From positions 5,396-69,395 of the forward strand of contig CAMLDY010000004.1 of the NCBI GenBank assembly GCA_946478895.1: a stretch of 64,000 bases of DNA, given 5' to 3'. Within the stretch, counting starts at the first letter, position 1. Each line of letters begins with the position of its first letter. Of the stretch, positions 36,252-45,479 are shown one piece after another. The stretch is from an uncultured Gemmatimonadota bacterium. Lineage in GTDB: Bacteria > Gemmatimonadota > Gemmatimonadetes > Gemmatimonadales > Gemmatimonadaceae. The translations under genes were made by a program, and so were the position numbers. Below the pieces are notes generated by a model. The model had not been told where the DNA came from. It ran no database searches and was given only the letters and a program-made list of their open reading frames with translations.

Positions 36252-36944
36252 CTACCGAGCAACGGCCTCGCGCGACTCAACGACTCGCTTCTGCGTCGCG
36301 CCTAGTGAGTCGACGCGGTTGATGGTGTCGCGGACGGCGGCGCGGATTTTTTCGAATTGACCGCCGGAGATCCAGTCCTGGGGTGCGACCCAGGGACCGC
36401 CGCAGGCGACGACGTTCTTGAGCGCGAGATAGGATTCGAAGGTCGCACCGGTGATGCCGCCGCTCGGATTGAACTCGACACCCGCGAACGGACCGGCGAG
36501 GAGATTCAGGTACTCGAGCCCGCCGAGTGTGACGATCGGCCAGAGCTTGAAGAGATTGAGCCCGGTCTCCAATCCGGCCTCGATCTCACTCGCTGTCGCG
36601 ACGCCGGGGTAAACCGGGACATCGTGCTCGAGGCAGTAGTCGACGACGGCGCGATTGAAGCCCGGCGAGATGACGAAGTGCGCGCCAGCTTTCCGCGCCT
36701 GCTCCGCCTGCCGCACGTTGAGCACGGTGCCGACGCCGGCGAAGATCTCGGGGCGTTCCTGGGTCATCCGCCGCAGCGCCTCGAGCGCGGCGGGAGTGCG
36801 CAGGGTTATCTCGGCGATCGGCAAGCCACCGTCGAGGAGAGCGCTGGCGAGCGGAACCGCCTGCGCGACGTCGTCGATGACGATCACCGGAATGATGCGC
36901 CAGCGCCGAAGCGCTTTCGTCATCATGGATTGCTGCACGTTCAA
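36252..36944 (-). CDS. eda: KDPG/KHG aldolase
   Basis: 230 aa. TTG start 36944 with AGGAG seven nt upstream. Class-I aldolase of the Entner-Doudoroff pathway: Glu45 (AEITLRT), Arg49 and Lys133 (LFKLWP) fall at the same numbers as in E. coli Eda. The usual FFPA after the Schiff-base Lys is LWPI here, a mild deviation that may alter substrate range. Splits 2-keto-3-deoxy-6-phosphogluconate to pyruvate and glyceraldehyde-3-phosphate. Confidence 0.92.
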   Translation of the reverse strand: MNVQQSMMTKALRRWRIIPVIVIDDVAQAVPLASALLDGGLPIAEITLRTPAALEALRRMTQERPEIFAGVGTVLNVRQAEQARKAGAHFVISPGFNRAVVDYCLEHDVPVYPGVATASEIEAGLETGLNLFKLWPIVTLGGLEYLNLLAGPFAGVEFNPSGGITGATFESYLALKNVVACGGPWVAPQDWISGGQFEKIRAAVRDTINRVDSLGATQKRVVESREAVAR

Positions 36945-37011
36945 TTCGGACTCCTACCGGGGGGAACGAAGTTTACCAAAGGGCGGGCGGCGGCGGCAAC
37001 TGAACAACTAA

Positions 37012-37203
37012 ACTGCAAAAGAACGGGTGCGAGATGTCAGTGGCATGGCTGGCAGTGATTGGTTCACTACGTCGGGACGTTTCTACTCGCCTTCAGAGCA
37101 CAAGCAGTTGCCTGTGCTATGAGCGCCACCGGTGACGTCCCGACGTAGTGAACTGCTAGCTCGCTACTACGCTACTGACGTCTCGCACCCGTTCTTTTGC
37201 AGT
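37012..37203. repeat. Palindromic element, family C, copy 5
   Basis: 192 bp; the best-paired C copy. The outer 22 bp match perfectly (actgcaaaagaacgggtgcg and complement), as do the inner 18 bp (gttcactacgtcgggacg). It ends three bp before the S9 peptidase stop codon. Confidence 0.93.
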
Positions 37204-37206
37204 GCG

Positions 37207-39360
37207 TTACTGAACATCGTACTCCGGCCTCTCCTTCCCCTGAAGGTACCGATCGAACCAACCCACGATGTGCCGTAGCCGCTCGACCCGGTGCCACGGT
37301 TTGCCCGAGCGCGAGAGCTCGTGGGTTTCGTCCGGGAAGCGCACCATCACCGTCGGCTTGTGCAGGTACTTGAGCGCGCGGAACATCTGCTCGCCGCCCA
37401 TCGGCGGCGGGGTGCGCATGTCGGCCTCGCCCTCCACCAGCATCAACGGCGTCGTGACGTTGGAGATGTAGGTGATCGGCGACAGCTCGGCGAATTGCTT
37501 CGGGTACTCCCATGGAGCGCCGGAAAACCACGTCGGATTGAAGAGCGTGAAATCGGCGGCGTACCAGAAGCCCGACCAGTCGGCAATCGAGCGCTGCGAC
37601 ACTGCTGCCGCGAACCTGTGGGTGTGGCCGACGGTCCAGTTGGTGAGAACCCCCCCGCCACTTCCGCCCGTCACTCCCATGTGAGTCGAGTCGACGTAGC
37701 CGCGCTTGATCACCTCGTCGACGCCGGCCATCAGATCCTTGTAGTCGTCGCCGGGATAGTGGAACTGGATGATGTTGGCGAAGTCCTGCCCGTACGAAGT
37801 GCTGCCACGCGGATTGACGTAGACCACGACGTAGCCCTTCGCTGCCATCCAGTCGAACTCGTGGGTGAAGGTGTAGCCGTACGCCGAGTTGGGCCCGCCG
37901 TGAATCTGGAGGATCATCGGATACTTCCGCGACGCGTTGAAGCCGGGCGGCTTGAGAATCCATCCCTGAATGCGTTTGCCGTCGAAGCTGTTGTACGAGA
38001 ATTCTTCGGGTGCGGGAATGTCGAGGGCACTGAATAGCGCGTCGTTTACCCGGGTAATCTGACGTGCAGCAGGAAGCGGGGCGCGCGAGGCGGCGTCGAA
38101 CACGAACAGATCACCGATATTGACCGGCGTCGAGACGAGAGCGACGATCTTCGTTCCGTCGGCACTCGCGGTGTACGATTCGACATCGTGGTCACCCGAT
38201 GTCACTGCGCTGCCCTTCCCCCCGGCCGAGGGAAAGCGCATCAGATTTGCGCGTCCGTTCTCGGTAGTGACAACGATCAAGCTGCCGTCTTTTGCCCAGA
38301 TGATTCCGCCGCCGTTCCCCGCGCGCGGCGGATGCTGATCGGCGGTCAGCCCGCCCTCGACATCGTAGTCGTAGTCGGTAGTGAGATTGCGCGGTTTGGC
38401 GCCGGGCGTTGCGTCCATGACGTACAGGTCGGCCTCGTCGTAGAACCGGAGCGGCTTCGCGTTCTCGCTTCCGGTGAAAGCAATGCGCTTTCCGTCCGGT
38501 GATATCGCGATCGACCCGATGCCGCCGTCGAGCGCTGCAACCTTCACCATCGATCCGCCGGCAGCGGGCACGGAGTAGAGCTCGTCGCTCCTGGGATCGT
38601 AGTACGGCTCGAGCCTGCGATTGGACGTGAAATACAGGCGCGCGCCGTCGGGCGACCACACCGGCTCGTTCTCGTCGAACTCACCGAAAGTGATCTGCCT
38701 CGCCTTCGCCGGCGCGCCACCTGGTGCGTATGAAGCCGGCACGGTCCAGATGTGGGAGTGCGCGCCGGGATCGGTGTAACCGCCGCCGTTCCAGCGGTAC
38801 TGCGCGCGCGTGATGATGCGCACGTCGCTGACGTGGCGCCTGCTCGCGGTATCGGCGGATCTCTTCGCCGAGTCCGCCACGGTGGTGTCGGGTGTCGAGA
38901 CAAATGCCAGGGTGCGACCGTCGGGCGACCACACCGGATTGCTGGCGCCTTTGGAGGCGTCGGTGATGGGGCGCGCTTCGCCACCTGTCATCGAGATCAG
39001 GTAGATCTGGGCCGGCTTCGATTTCCCGTCCACGGGTTCCGGAGTGCGCACGAACGCGAGCTCGCGGCCACTTGGCGACCAGCGCGGGGATCGGTCGTTT
39101 CGTCCCGAGGTCAGTGGGCGCGGAGCCGCACTGCCGTCGGCGGGCACCACGAAGATCTGGGTCTCGTAGCGATCCTTGTCCTCGTTGACCGTGACGCGCA
39201 CGAAGGCGACCTGCGATCCGTCAGGTGAGATCTGCGGGTCGGCAGCCCACACGAAGCGGAACAAATCCGTATCGGTGATCGGCCGACGGGCCTGCGCTCC
39301 CAGGGATGCGGCGCAGAAGAAAATGGAGACGGCAAATGAAAAACGGCGCGCGACGACCAT
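37207..39360 (-). CDS. S9-family serine peptidase (prolyl oligopeptidase/acylaminoacyl type)
   Basis: 717 aa from ATG 39360. Signal peptide ([17 protein letters not shown]), a WD/PD40-like beta-propeller ([23 protein letters not shown]), then an alpha/beta-hydrolase domain: [14 protein letters not shown] holds the nucleophile Ser (GxSxGG), [10 protein letters not shown] the Asp, and [18 protein letters not shown] the His. Exported peptidase for short peptides. Confidence 0.93.
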   Translation of the reverse strand: MVVARRFSFAVSIFFCAASLGAQARRPITDTDLFRFVWAADPQISPDGSQVAFVRVTVNEDKDRYETQIFVVPADGSAAPRPLTSGRNDRSPRWSPSGRELAFVRTPEPVDGKSKPAQIYLISMTGGEARPITDASKGASNPVWSPDGRTLAFVSTPDTTVADSAKRSADTASRRHVSDVRIITRAQYRWNGGGYTDPGAHSHIWTVPASYAPGGAPAKARQITFGEFDENEPVWSPDGARLYFTSNRRLEPYYDPRSDELYSVPAAGGSMVKVAALDGGIGSIAISPDGKRIAFTGSENAKPLRFYDEADLYVMDATPGAKPRNLTTDYDYDVEGGLTADQHPPRAGNGGGIIWAKDGSLIVVTTENGRANLMRFPSAGGKGSAVTSGDHDVESYTASADGTKIVALVSTPVNIGDLFVFDAASRAPLPAARQITRVNDALFSALDIPAPEEFSYNSFDGKRIQGWILKPPGFNASRKYPMILQIHGGPNSAYGYTFTHEFDWMAAKGYVVVYVNPRGSTSYGQDFANIIQFHYPGDDYKDLMAGVDEVIKRGYVDSTHMGVTGGSGGGVLTNWTVGHTHRFAAAVSQRSIADWSGFWYAADFTLFNPTWFSGAPWEYPKQFAELSPITYISNVTTPLMLVEGEADMRTPPPMGGEQMFRALKYLHKPTVMVRFPDETHELSRSGKPWHRVERLRHIVGWFDRYLQGKERPEYDVQ

Positions 39361-39475
39361 GCCTTTACCTCGCTGTGTGCAGTGAATTCGGACCAACGTG
39401 CTTCGGGCGGGAACGGGCCGCCAAAATTAGCCCCAAAAGGTTACGGTTGAGCCCGCTGCACAGTCTTGAAAGACT

Positions 39476-39928
39476 ATGCCCGCCTCCGGATCAACAGAGC
39501 ACCCGATCCGCGTCATCACGATCGACAACAACAAGTTCCTCGTCTCCCTGAGCGTCGGGTACGATGGGGTCGAGTACATTGGCCGTCTCCTGTTCACGGA
39601 CGCCACGACCAAGATCTTCTACCAGGATCATGGCGGAGTTCCGGGCACCAGCGTGCTCGACGCCGTGCGCAAGGCAAAGGAGTTCACCGACGCGCAGCTC
39701 CAGCAGCGCTGCCACCGCGCCCTGTCCGAGAAGCGCCGCTTCGGCAAGCTCCGCCGCACCACCGATGAGATGATCGAGAAGATCAGGTACCTCAATCGCG
39801 TCGCCGTCGGGCTCGAGAAAGGCACCATCGACCGCGACGGCGGGAATCGGGAGCTCGAGGCCATCCAGGGTCAGCTGCTCGAGATCGTGCAGCGACTGCG
39901 GATGCACGCTGGCGTTGAGGACGGGTAA
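39476..39928 (+). CDS. Conserved hypothetical protein
   Basis: 150 aa. No signal. N-terminal beta-rich part (IRVITIDNNKFLVSLSVGYDG, EYIGRLLFTDATTKIFY) and a helical C-terminal half likely forming a hairpin (RRTTDEMIEKIRYLNRVA, LEAIQGQLLEIVQRLRMHA). Unknown family. Followed by a family-H palindrome. Confidence 0.65.
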   Translation: MPASGSTEHPIRVITIDNNKFLVSLSVGYDGVEYIGRLLFTDATTKIFYQDHGGVPGTSVLDAVRKAKEFTDAQLQQRCHRALSEKRRFGKLRRTTDEMIEKIRYLNRVAVGLEKGTIDRDGGNRELEAIQGQLLEIVQRLRMHAGVEDG

Positions 39929-39937
39929 GAGCCAAAG

Positions 39938-40144
39938 GCGAAAAGAGTAAGGTGGAGGGCGCGAGGTGGTTGGGAGGAGGCGCGAGAGGTGCGGGCGTTC
40001 GAGACCTTTCCGCCAAATCAAACACTACCGCACCTGCAAACGGGACGGGCCCCGACGCCGCAAAGGTAGCGGCAGGCACCGGAACGGCCGCACCCCTCCC
40101 CACCTCCTCCCTATCGCCTCGCACCCTTCACCTACTCTTTTCGC
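39938..40144. repeat. Palindromic element, family H
   Basis: 207 bp; termini gcgaaaagagtaaggtggag and the complement, with purine-rich left and pyrimidine-rich right arms. It fills the convergent gap between the hypothetical gene at 39476 and the M1 peptidase. Single copy in the window. Confidence 0.8.
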
Positions 40145-40169
40145 TGTTGGTTTCCCGCTGTTGACGGGC

Positions 40170-42083
40170 CTACCGTCCGCTCCATCGATTGTTGGTGGAA
40201 TCCGCGTCGACCCATATCCCCGTCTGCAGCCCGACTGACTGGACGGTCTTGCCTGTCGCAATGGGCACCACTGCACGGCGAGGATCGGCGCGCCAGATCG
40301 CTGACGTCTGATGGAAGGTCTGAGTCGTGCCGTCGCCGAAACGCGTCTCGATGTCGACCGGCACCGGCATCCCACCAACGTTGTCGATCGTTACCGCGTA
40401 GCCGTCGCCGGTTTTCGCGACGCCGTTGACGGCGAGATCGATGTAACCGTTGCGGAAAAACCAGTCGTTCCAGAACCAGTTCAGATTCTGCCCGGTGACG
40501 TTGTTCACCGTGTTGAAGAAATCCCACGGCAGTGGATGCTTGCCGTGCCAGCGGGCCATGAACTCGTGGAGCGCGCTTCGAAACATGGCATCGCCGAGCA
40601 TTTCCTTCAGGGCGAGGTAGCCGAGCGCCGCCTTGCCGTAGGCGTTGTCGCCATAGGCGCGGGGCGCGAGTGCATCGGCGGGCGTGATGATCGGGAGGTC
40701 CTCGAGTGCTGACGGATTTCCGGCCCACCCATTCACCCGGAACTGCTTGAAGAACTCGCTGGCTCGCTCCTTACCGATATCCGCGGTGCCGATCAGATAC
40801 TCGAAAGTCGTCGCCCATCCCTCGTCCATGAACGCGTACCGACTCTCGTTGATCCCCATGTAAAACGGGAAGTAGGTGTGTGCGATCTCGTGCTCGGCGA
40901 CGAAGCGTGAGAACACCGTGTCGGCGTAGCTCTCGTCGTTGACCATCATCGGGTATTCCATCCCCGCGAATCCCTGAACGACAGTGCTCTTCTCGTAGGG
41001 ATACGGCACTCCGGGCCAGTTGTGCGACAGCCAATCCAGACCGTGACGCGCGAACTGCACCATGTGATGGAAGTCGGCGGAGGTGTCGTTGTACGCCGCC
41101 TGCACGCTCGCGCGCCGCTGCGTCGCGTCGTCCACGACCACGCTCGCCGCATCCCACACGTAGTGGTCGCTGAGATTGTAGGTCATATCGGGGATGTCGG
41201 TCGCGCGGAATCGCCAGGTATTCCGCGGCGACTGCGCCGTCACCGATTTCGCCGCCATGTCGGCTCTCGATGCGACGGTAATGGTCCGATCCGATGTGAA
41301 TGACTGGTTGTAGCGCTGGAGTGTCGTCGGACGCAGCACCTCGGATGGATTGAGCAGGGTGCCCGTTCCCCACACCACGAAATTGGCGGGAACGGTGATC
41401 GCGACGTCGTAATCGTTGAAGTCGCTGTAAAACTCCTGGACGTCGGTGAACGGCATGGTGTCCCAGCCGTTGTAGTCATCGAACACCGCAACGCGCGGAT
41501 AGAAGTACGCCAGGTACCACGTCGTCGAATCGATCATTCCCTCGCGGCCGCTCTCCTTCGAGATCTCGTAATGCCAATTGAAATGGAGTCGCACCGAGTC
41601 GTGTGGGAGCAGAGGCGCGGGCAGCCTGAAGCGCTGTGACGTTGATGGATTGTCGCCCGCGGGCCACGCTACCGGCTGCTGATTGACGATCAGGGTGTCG
41701 ATGTGCACGCCCGACGTCAGATAATCAGCCGACGCGCCACCGCCGCGCACGGCACCTGGCTTGTGAATGTTCAGCAGCAGCTTGATCACCGGATTCCGAA
41801 TGGTGTCCGGACTGTTGTTGAAGTAGGTGATGTCTTCGCTGCCGCGAATGGTGCGATCCGGAGGCAGCGCGGTGACGGCGATGTTGTAGCGTCCGCGATT
41901 CTGCCAATAGTTGGGACCGGGCCGGCCGTCCGGCGATCGCGTTCCCTTTCGAAAAGCCGACGCGACGTCGCGCGGCATGTACAGCGGCTCCGAAGTCGAT
42001 GTCACCGGCGCCGGAACGGTTGCCGGCGCGGGGGCACATCCGGCGGCGACGAGTCCCGCGATTCCAACGAGGGCAGCACGCAT
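40170..42083 (-). CDS. M1-family metallopeptidase, lipoprotein
   Basis: 637 aa from ATG 42083. Lipoprotein signal VAAGC. Zinc motif HEIAH with the third ligand Glu after 18 residues (FMDEGWA), and a GMEYP exopeptidase-like loop (GFAGMEYPMM). It begins one bp after the flavin monooxygenase stop, so the two genes are one operon. Paralogue of the enzyme at 45480-47423. Confidence 0.9.
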   Translation of the reverse strand: MRAALVGIAGLVAAGCAPAPATVPAPVTSTSEPLYMPRDVASAFRKGTRSPDGRPGPNYWQNRGRYNIAVTALPPDRTIRGSEDITYFNNSPDTIRNPVIKLLLNIHKPGAVRGGGASADYLTSGVHIDTLIVNQQPVAWPAGDNPSTSQRFRLPAPLLPHDSVRLHFNWHYEISKESGREGMIDSTTWYLAYFYPRVAVFDDYNGWDTMPFTDVQEFYSDFNDYDVAITVPANFVVWGTGTLLNPSEVLRPTTLQRYNQSFTSDRTITVASRADMAAKSVTAQSPRNTWRFRATDIPDMTYNLSDHYVWDAASVVVDDATQRRASVQAAYNDTSADFHHMVQFARHGLDWLSHNWPGVPYPYEKSTVVQGFAGMEYPMMVNDESYADTVFSRFVAEHEIAHTYFPFYMGINESRYAFMDEGWATTFEYLIGTADIGKERASEFFKQFRVNGWAGNPSALEDLPIITPADALAPRAYGDNAYGKAALGYLALKEMLGDAMFRSALHEFMARWHGKHPLPWDFFNTVNNVTGQNLNWFWNDWFFRNGYIDLAVNGVAKTGDGYAVTIDNVGGMPVPVDIETRFGDGTTQTFHQTSAIWRADPRRAVVPIATGKTVQSVGLQTGIWVDADSTNNRWSGR

Positions 42084-42084
42084 T

Positions 42085-43221
42085 TCAGTTTTCCTGTTGT
42101 GAGAGATAAGAGCCGACGTTCCTTGCGAGGCGTCGCGACGCCAGGTTCGACTCGAACAGCTGACCACGTAAACTGTGGTTGAAGCCGATGAAATAAAGTC
42201 CCGGGACGCTCGACGGCGAGCCGGATTCGGCGATTGGCTCACCCGCCTGGTTCAGTACGTGGTCGTCGTCGATAAGGTTCTCGAGTCCCGCGCTGAAGCC
42301 GGTCGCAGCAATGATTGCGTCGAACGGCTCCGCCGACCCGTCGGCGAAAACGGCGTTCGACTCGGTAAGCCGCTCGAGCGCAGGCCGGATTTTTATCATG
42401 CCGCGCTTGACCGCCGCGACGAAGCCGACGTCGATGACGGGAACGCGACGCGACGAGAACGGCCCCCATTGTGGCCGCGGAATCCCGTAAGCTGTGAGGT
42501 CGCCGAGTACGATCCGCGCGGTTATCCGGCCAAGCCTGTCGGCGATGCGTGGCGGCAGAGCGCTCAGGATCAACCCGGTGCGCTGCACGGGCATCCCAAA
42601 CGGATCACGCGGCACGATCGGCGGCGCACTGCGAATGCTGATCGCTGTGAACGAAGCTCCGTGCTCAGCGACATCAGTCGCGATCTCGGCGCCGCTGTTT
42701 CCGGCGCCGACAACGAGCACCCGTTTTCCGGCGTAAGGCGCGGGACGATGGTAGTCAGCGGAATGGGTGAGCTCCCCGCGAAACAACTCGGCGCCCGTCC
42801 AACGCGGTGGAAGTGGCTCGCGGTACTGTCCGGTGGCGACGACGACTGCCTTCGATCGCCACGTCGCGCCGCCGACGGTCGTTGTCTGCCATCCTCCGGT
42901 ATCGGGATCCTTTGCGACGCGCCGCGCCTGACAGTCGGTCATCACCTGAAGACCGAAGTGATCCGCGTATTCCCTCAGATACTCGACGAACTGATCGCGG
43001 GACAAGTACGCCGGGTAGCGGCGGGAAATTCCGTAGTGCGCCAATCCGGAGAATCCCCTGACGGTGTGGAGATGAAGGCGATCGTAACGGCGCGACCACG
43101 TCCCACCGATCTCCTGATCGCGCTCGAGGACGACGACATCGACGCCGTTACGCTTGAGTGAAGCGGCGGCAGATAATCCCGACGCGCCACCGCCGACAAC
43201 CACCACCGTCGTTTCCGGCAT
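42085..43221 (-). CDS. Flavin-dependent monooxygenase/oxidoreductase (CzcO/YhdQ type)
   Basis: 378 aa. ATG 43221 with GGGAGAG upstream. FAD motif GGGASGLSAA at the N-terminus, ERDQEIGGTW, and a second dinucleotide motif GAGNSGAEIATD. Belongs to the flavin-containing monooxygenase superfamily (FAD and NADPH). Substrate unknown. Upstream partner of the M1 peptidase. Confidence 0.88.
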   Translation of the reverse strand: MPETTVVVVGGGASGLSAAASLKRNGVDVVVLERDQEIGGTWSRRYDRLHLHTVRGFSGLAHYGISRRYPAYLSRDQFVEYLREYADHFGLQVMTDCQARRVAKDPDTGGWQTTTVGGATWRSKAVVVATGQYREPLPPRWTGAELFRGELTHSADYHRPAPYAGKRVLVVGAGNSGAEIATDVAEHGASFTAISIRSAPPIVPRDPFGMPVQRTGLILSALPPRIADRLGRITARIVLGDLTAYGIPRPQWGPFSSRRVPVIDVGFVAAVKRGMIKIRPALERLTESNAVFADGSAEPFDAIIAATGFSAGLENLIDDDHVLNQAGEPIAESGSPSSVPGLYFIGFNHSLRGQLFESNLASRRLARNVGSYLSQQEN

Positions 43222-43348
43222 CCACTCTCCCCTGGCCCCCAAGCTGCAGCTACAACATTGAGGGGCATAAATATGTCCAATACACCTGGAACCGGCCCGT
43301 CGGAACTTTTCTTCGGTCGGTCGCGTACGGGAAATTGGAGGTGGCTCG

Positions 43349-44107
43349 GTGACTTATCCGCATCATCGGGGGAATTATCCAGCCGACGCTCACCCGGTTC
43401 GTCCGGGTAGCAGCGCAGCGCTGACCGCTCGCACGATCGACGCGACGGTGCATGCCCCGCTGGTGCGAGCCCAGGAGACCGCCGCATCGATCGTCCCCCG
43501 CGTTGCGCAGACCGCGGCCACCATTGCCAATCCTCTGTTCCTCGGCTCGGTCGCGTTGACGTTGCTGTTCATTCTGATCGCGCGGCGGATGCGCTACCGG
43601 CCGAGTGCATTCGTAGTCGGCGCGCTGCTGATCGTGACGCTGAGCTCGTTCAACCCGATGCAGCCGCCGGAGCCGCCGCAATTCGCGCGGGTGCGGACGC
43701 CTCGGACCTTGAGCCACGACGCGAGTATCGAGCGCGGTCGCCAGCTCTATGGCGGCGACGATTATCAGATGCCCGACGTGGCGTACACGCCAGACCCGGC
43801 AGTGGTGCCCGACGTGCCGGATCCCCCTGATCCCCCTGATCCCCCGCAATACATCGACATCCCCGACTACGGTGTGCAGATCCAGATTCCGGACGACGTG
43901 ATGGAGCGGGTACCCGAGATGAGTCGGCACTGGATGAAGTCGACGGAGCGGATGCTGCGCGAGAACCAGCAGTTGCGGGAGATCATGCAGGAGCTGCGGA
44001 TGCGTTTGCGCGAGCAGGCGAGACGGGAGCGACTGCGGCGGACTGCGGAGAAGTACCATCTGCGGCCGTCGGAGATCGAGCGGATCGGGTACGTCGTGGT
44101 GCCGTAG
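43349..44107 (+). CDS. Membrane protein with Pro/Asp-repeat and coiled-coil C-terminus
   Basis: 252 aa. GTG start with GGAGG upstream. Two short hydrophobic spans (about 70-100), a Pro-rich segment with a short perfect repeat (DPPDPPDPP; DNA gatcccc triplicate near 43820), then a charged, coiled-coil-like region (MLRENQQLREIMQELRMRLRE). Unknown family. Likely anchored in the inner membrane with a periplasmic tail. Confidence 0.7.
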   Translation: MTYPHHRGNYPADAHPVRPGSSAALTARTIDATVHAPLVRAQETAASIVPRVAQTAATIANPLFLGSVALTLLFILIARRMRYRPSAFVVGALLIVTLSSFNPMQPPEPPQFARVRTPRTLSHDASIERGRQLYGGDDYQMPDVAYTPDPAVVPDVPDPPDPPDPPQYIDIPDYGVQIQIPDDVMERVPEMSRHWMKSTERMLRENQQLREIMQELRMRLREQARRERLRRTAEKYHLRPSEIERIGYVVVP

Positions 44108-44121
44108 GTCAACTACCAAAA

Positions 44122-44245
44122 GAAGACTACCGGCGGGAGGCCGTGGGCGGGCCGGCTCGAGGCTACGCGCTGAAACGGAAATGCGTTTTGTTTTACGCCC
44201 GCGGCCTCAAGCCGTGTGGCCCGTGGCCTCCCGCCGGTAGTCTTC
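44122..44245. repeat. Palindromic element, family B, copy 1
   Basis: 124 bp; termini gaagactaccggcgggaggc and complement, with a gggcggg...ctcgaggct segment shared with copy 2. It lies between two plus-strand genes. Confidence 0.85.
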
Positions 44246-44323
44246 CGTTGTGTGTTTCGCTGGAAGAGAGACCGGAAGCGCGAGGACGCAGACTCGGAAG
44301 ATCGGCAGTAACTTCTGCCTCTG

Positions 44324-45289
44324 ATGATCCTCCACGAGCGCTGGTTCACAGACGAGGCCCTCTACCCGGTTCAGTTCGGAACGTGGAGCTCGGCGAATAG
44401 TCTGATCCCGATCGGGGTCGCGGCCGGGATAACCATCGTTGCCACCGTGATCTGGAGAGCGCGCGACCGGCACAGCGTAGTGCCGGGTCCGGTCGCGCTG
44501 GGGATGCCATGGGAGAATTACGTCACGCTCCTCACGTGGGTACCGCTCGTGATCGGCGTGCACATGGGAGTGACGCTCCTCGTCAGCGGAGTCACTCGCC
44601 AGTTGTTCATCCCCAATCTGGTGCTGCCGGTGAATCTGCTCGGCGGCGTGCTCGGGATGATCGAGATCGCCATCGCCCTCAGCTTCATCTACGGCGCACT
44701 GGCGCGGCCCGCGGCGGCGATGCTGGCGCTCCTATGGCTGATCGGGATGGTCGTGTTCGGGCCGCTGCGATTGATCGAGCACACCGAGATCTTCGGGATC
44801 GCATTCTTCCTGTTCGCGACCGGGCGTGGACCGCTCGCGTTCGACATGGCGGTGGGACGATTGAACAAGCCGCTGCCGTCACTGATCCCGTACGCGGTTC
44901 CAGTCCTGCGCGTCTCGCTCGGCATCGGCCTCGTGCTGGTCGCGCTGACCGAAAAGATCTGGAACATCCCGATGGGGCTCGCATTCCTCGCCGAGCATCA
45001 CTTCAACTTCTTCCCGTACATGGGAATGGCGATCAGTGACACCCAGTTCTTGTTGATCGCGGGAACGGTGGAGCTCGTGGTAGGAATGATGTTGATCACC
45101 GGCGCGTACGTCCGCCTCGTCATCATCATCACCTTGATCCCGTTCAATCTGACGCTCCCGTTCATGGGGTGGCGGGAGCTGGTCGGGCATCTTCCGACCT
45201 ACGGGATCCTCGCGCTGCTGCTGCTGTGGGGGGATGAGCGGGCGGGGGAGAGAGGGGCTTTGGTTCGGGCACTGCGCGGCTCGATCTAA
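44324..45289 (+). CDS. Multi-pass membrane protein, DoxX-like
   Basis: 321 aa with about eight hydrophobic spans; arrangement and lack of charged core resemble DoxX-type membrane proteins, but the signature is weak. Unknown function. ATG 44324. Confidence 0.65.
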   Translation: MILHERWFTDEALYPVQFGTWSSANSLIPIGVAAGITIVATVIWRARDRHSVVPGPVALGMPWENYVTLLTWVPLVIGVHMGVTLLVSGVTRQLFIPNLVLPVNLLGGVLGMIEIAIALSFIYGALARPAAAMLALLWLIGMVVFGPLRLIEHTEIFGIAFFLFATGRGPLAFDMAVGRLNKPLPSLIPYAVPVLRVSLGIGLVLVALTEKIWNIPMGLAFLAEHHFNFFPYMGMAISDTQFLLIAGTVELVVGMMLITGAYVRLVIIITLIPFNLTLPFMGWRELVGHLPTYGILALLLLWGDERAGERGALVRALRGSI

Positions 45290-45321
45290 ACCGCGAATGA
45301 GTGTCGCGGGGAGGCTTCACG

Positions 45322-45471
45322 GAAGACTACCAGCTAATAGCGGTGGCGGAGCGGCTGGCGGCTCCGAGCCAGGGTTCGATGAGAAGCAGCGCGTCAAATG
45401 CGAGTGCTGTTATCAAATCCGAGCTCGGTGCCGCGAGCCGCTCCGCTCAATGCTACTAGCTGGTCGTCTTC
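45322..45471. repeat. Palindromic element, family A, copy 2
   Basis: 150 bp; termini gaagactaccagct and the complement (one mismatch), arms about 48 bp with gcggagcggct. It fills the convergent gap between the DoxX-like gene and the second M1 peptidase. Confidence 0.9.
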
Positions 45472-45479
45472 GGTAATGC

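Noticed and set aside
43250..44119. 289-codon minus-strand frame
   Set aside because: Antisense to the GTG gene at 43349; His/Arg/Pro-rich with no domain, and it lacks a ribosome-binding site.
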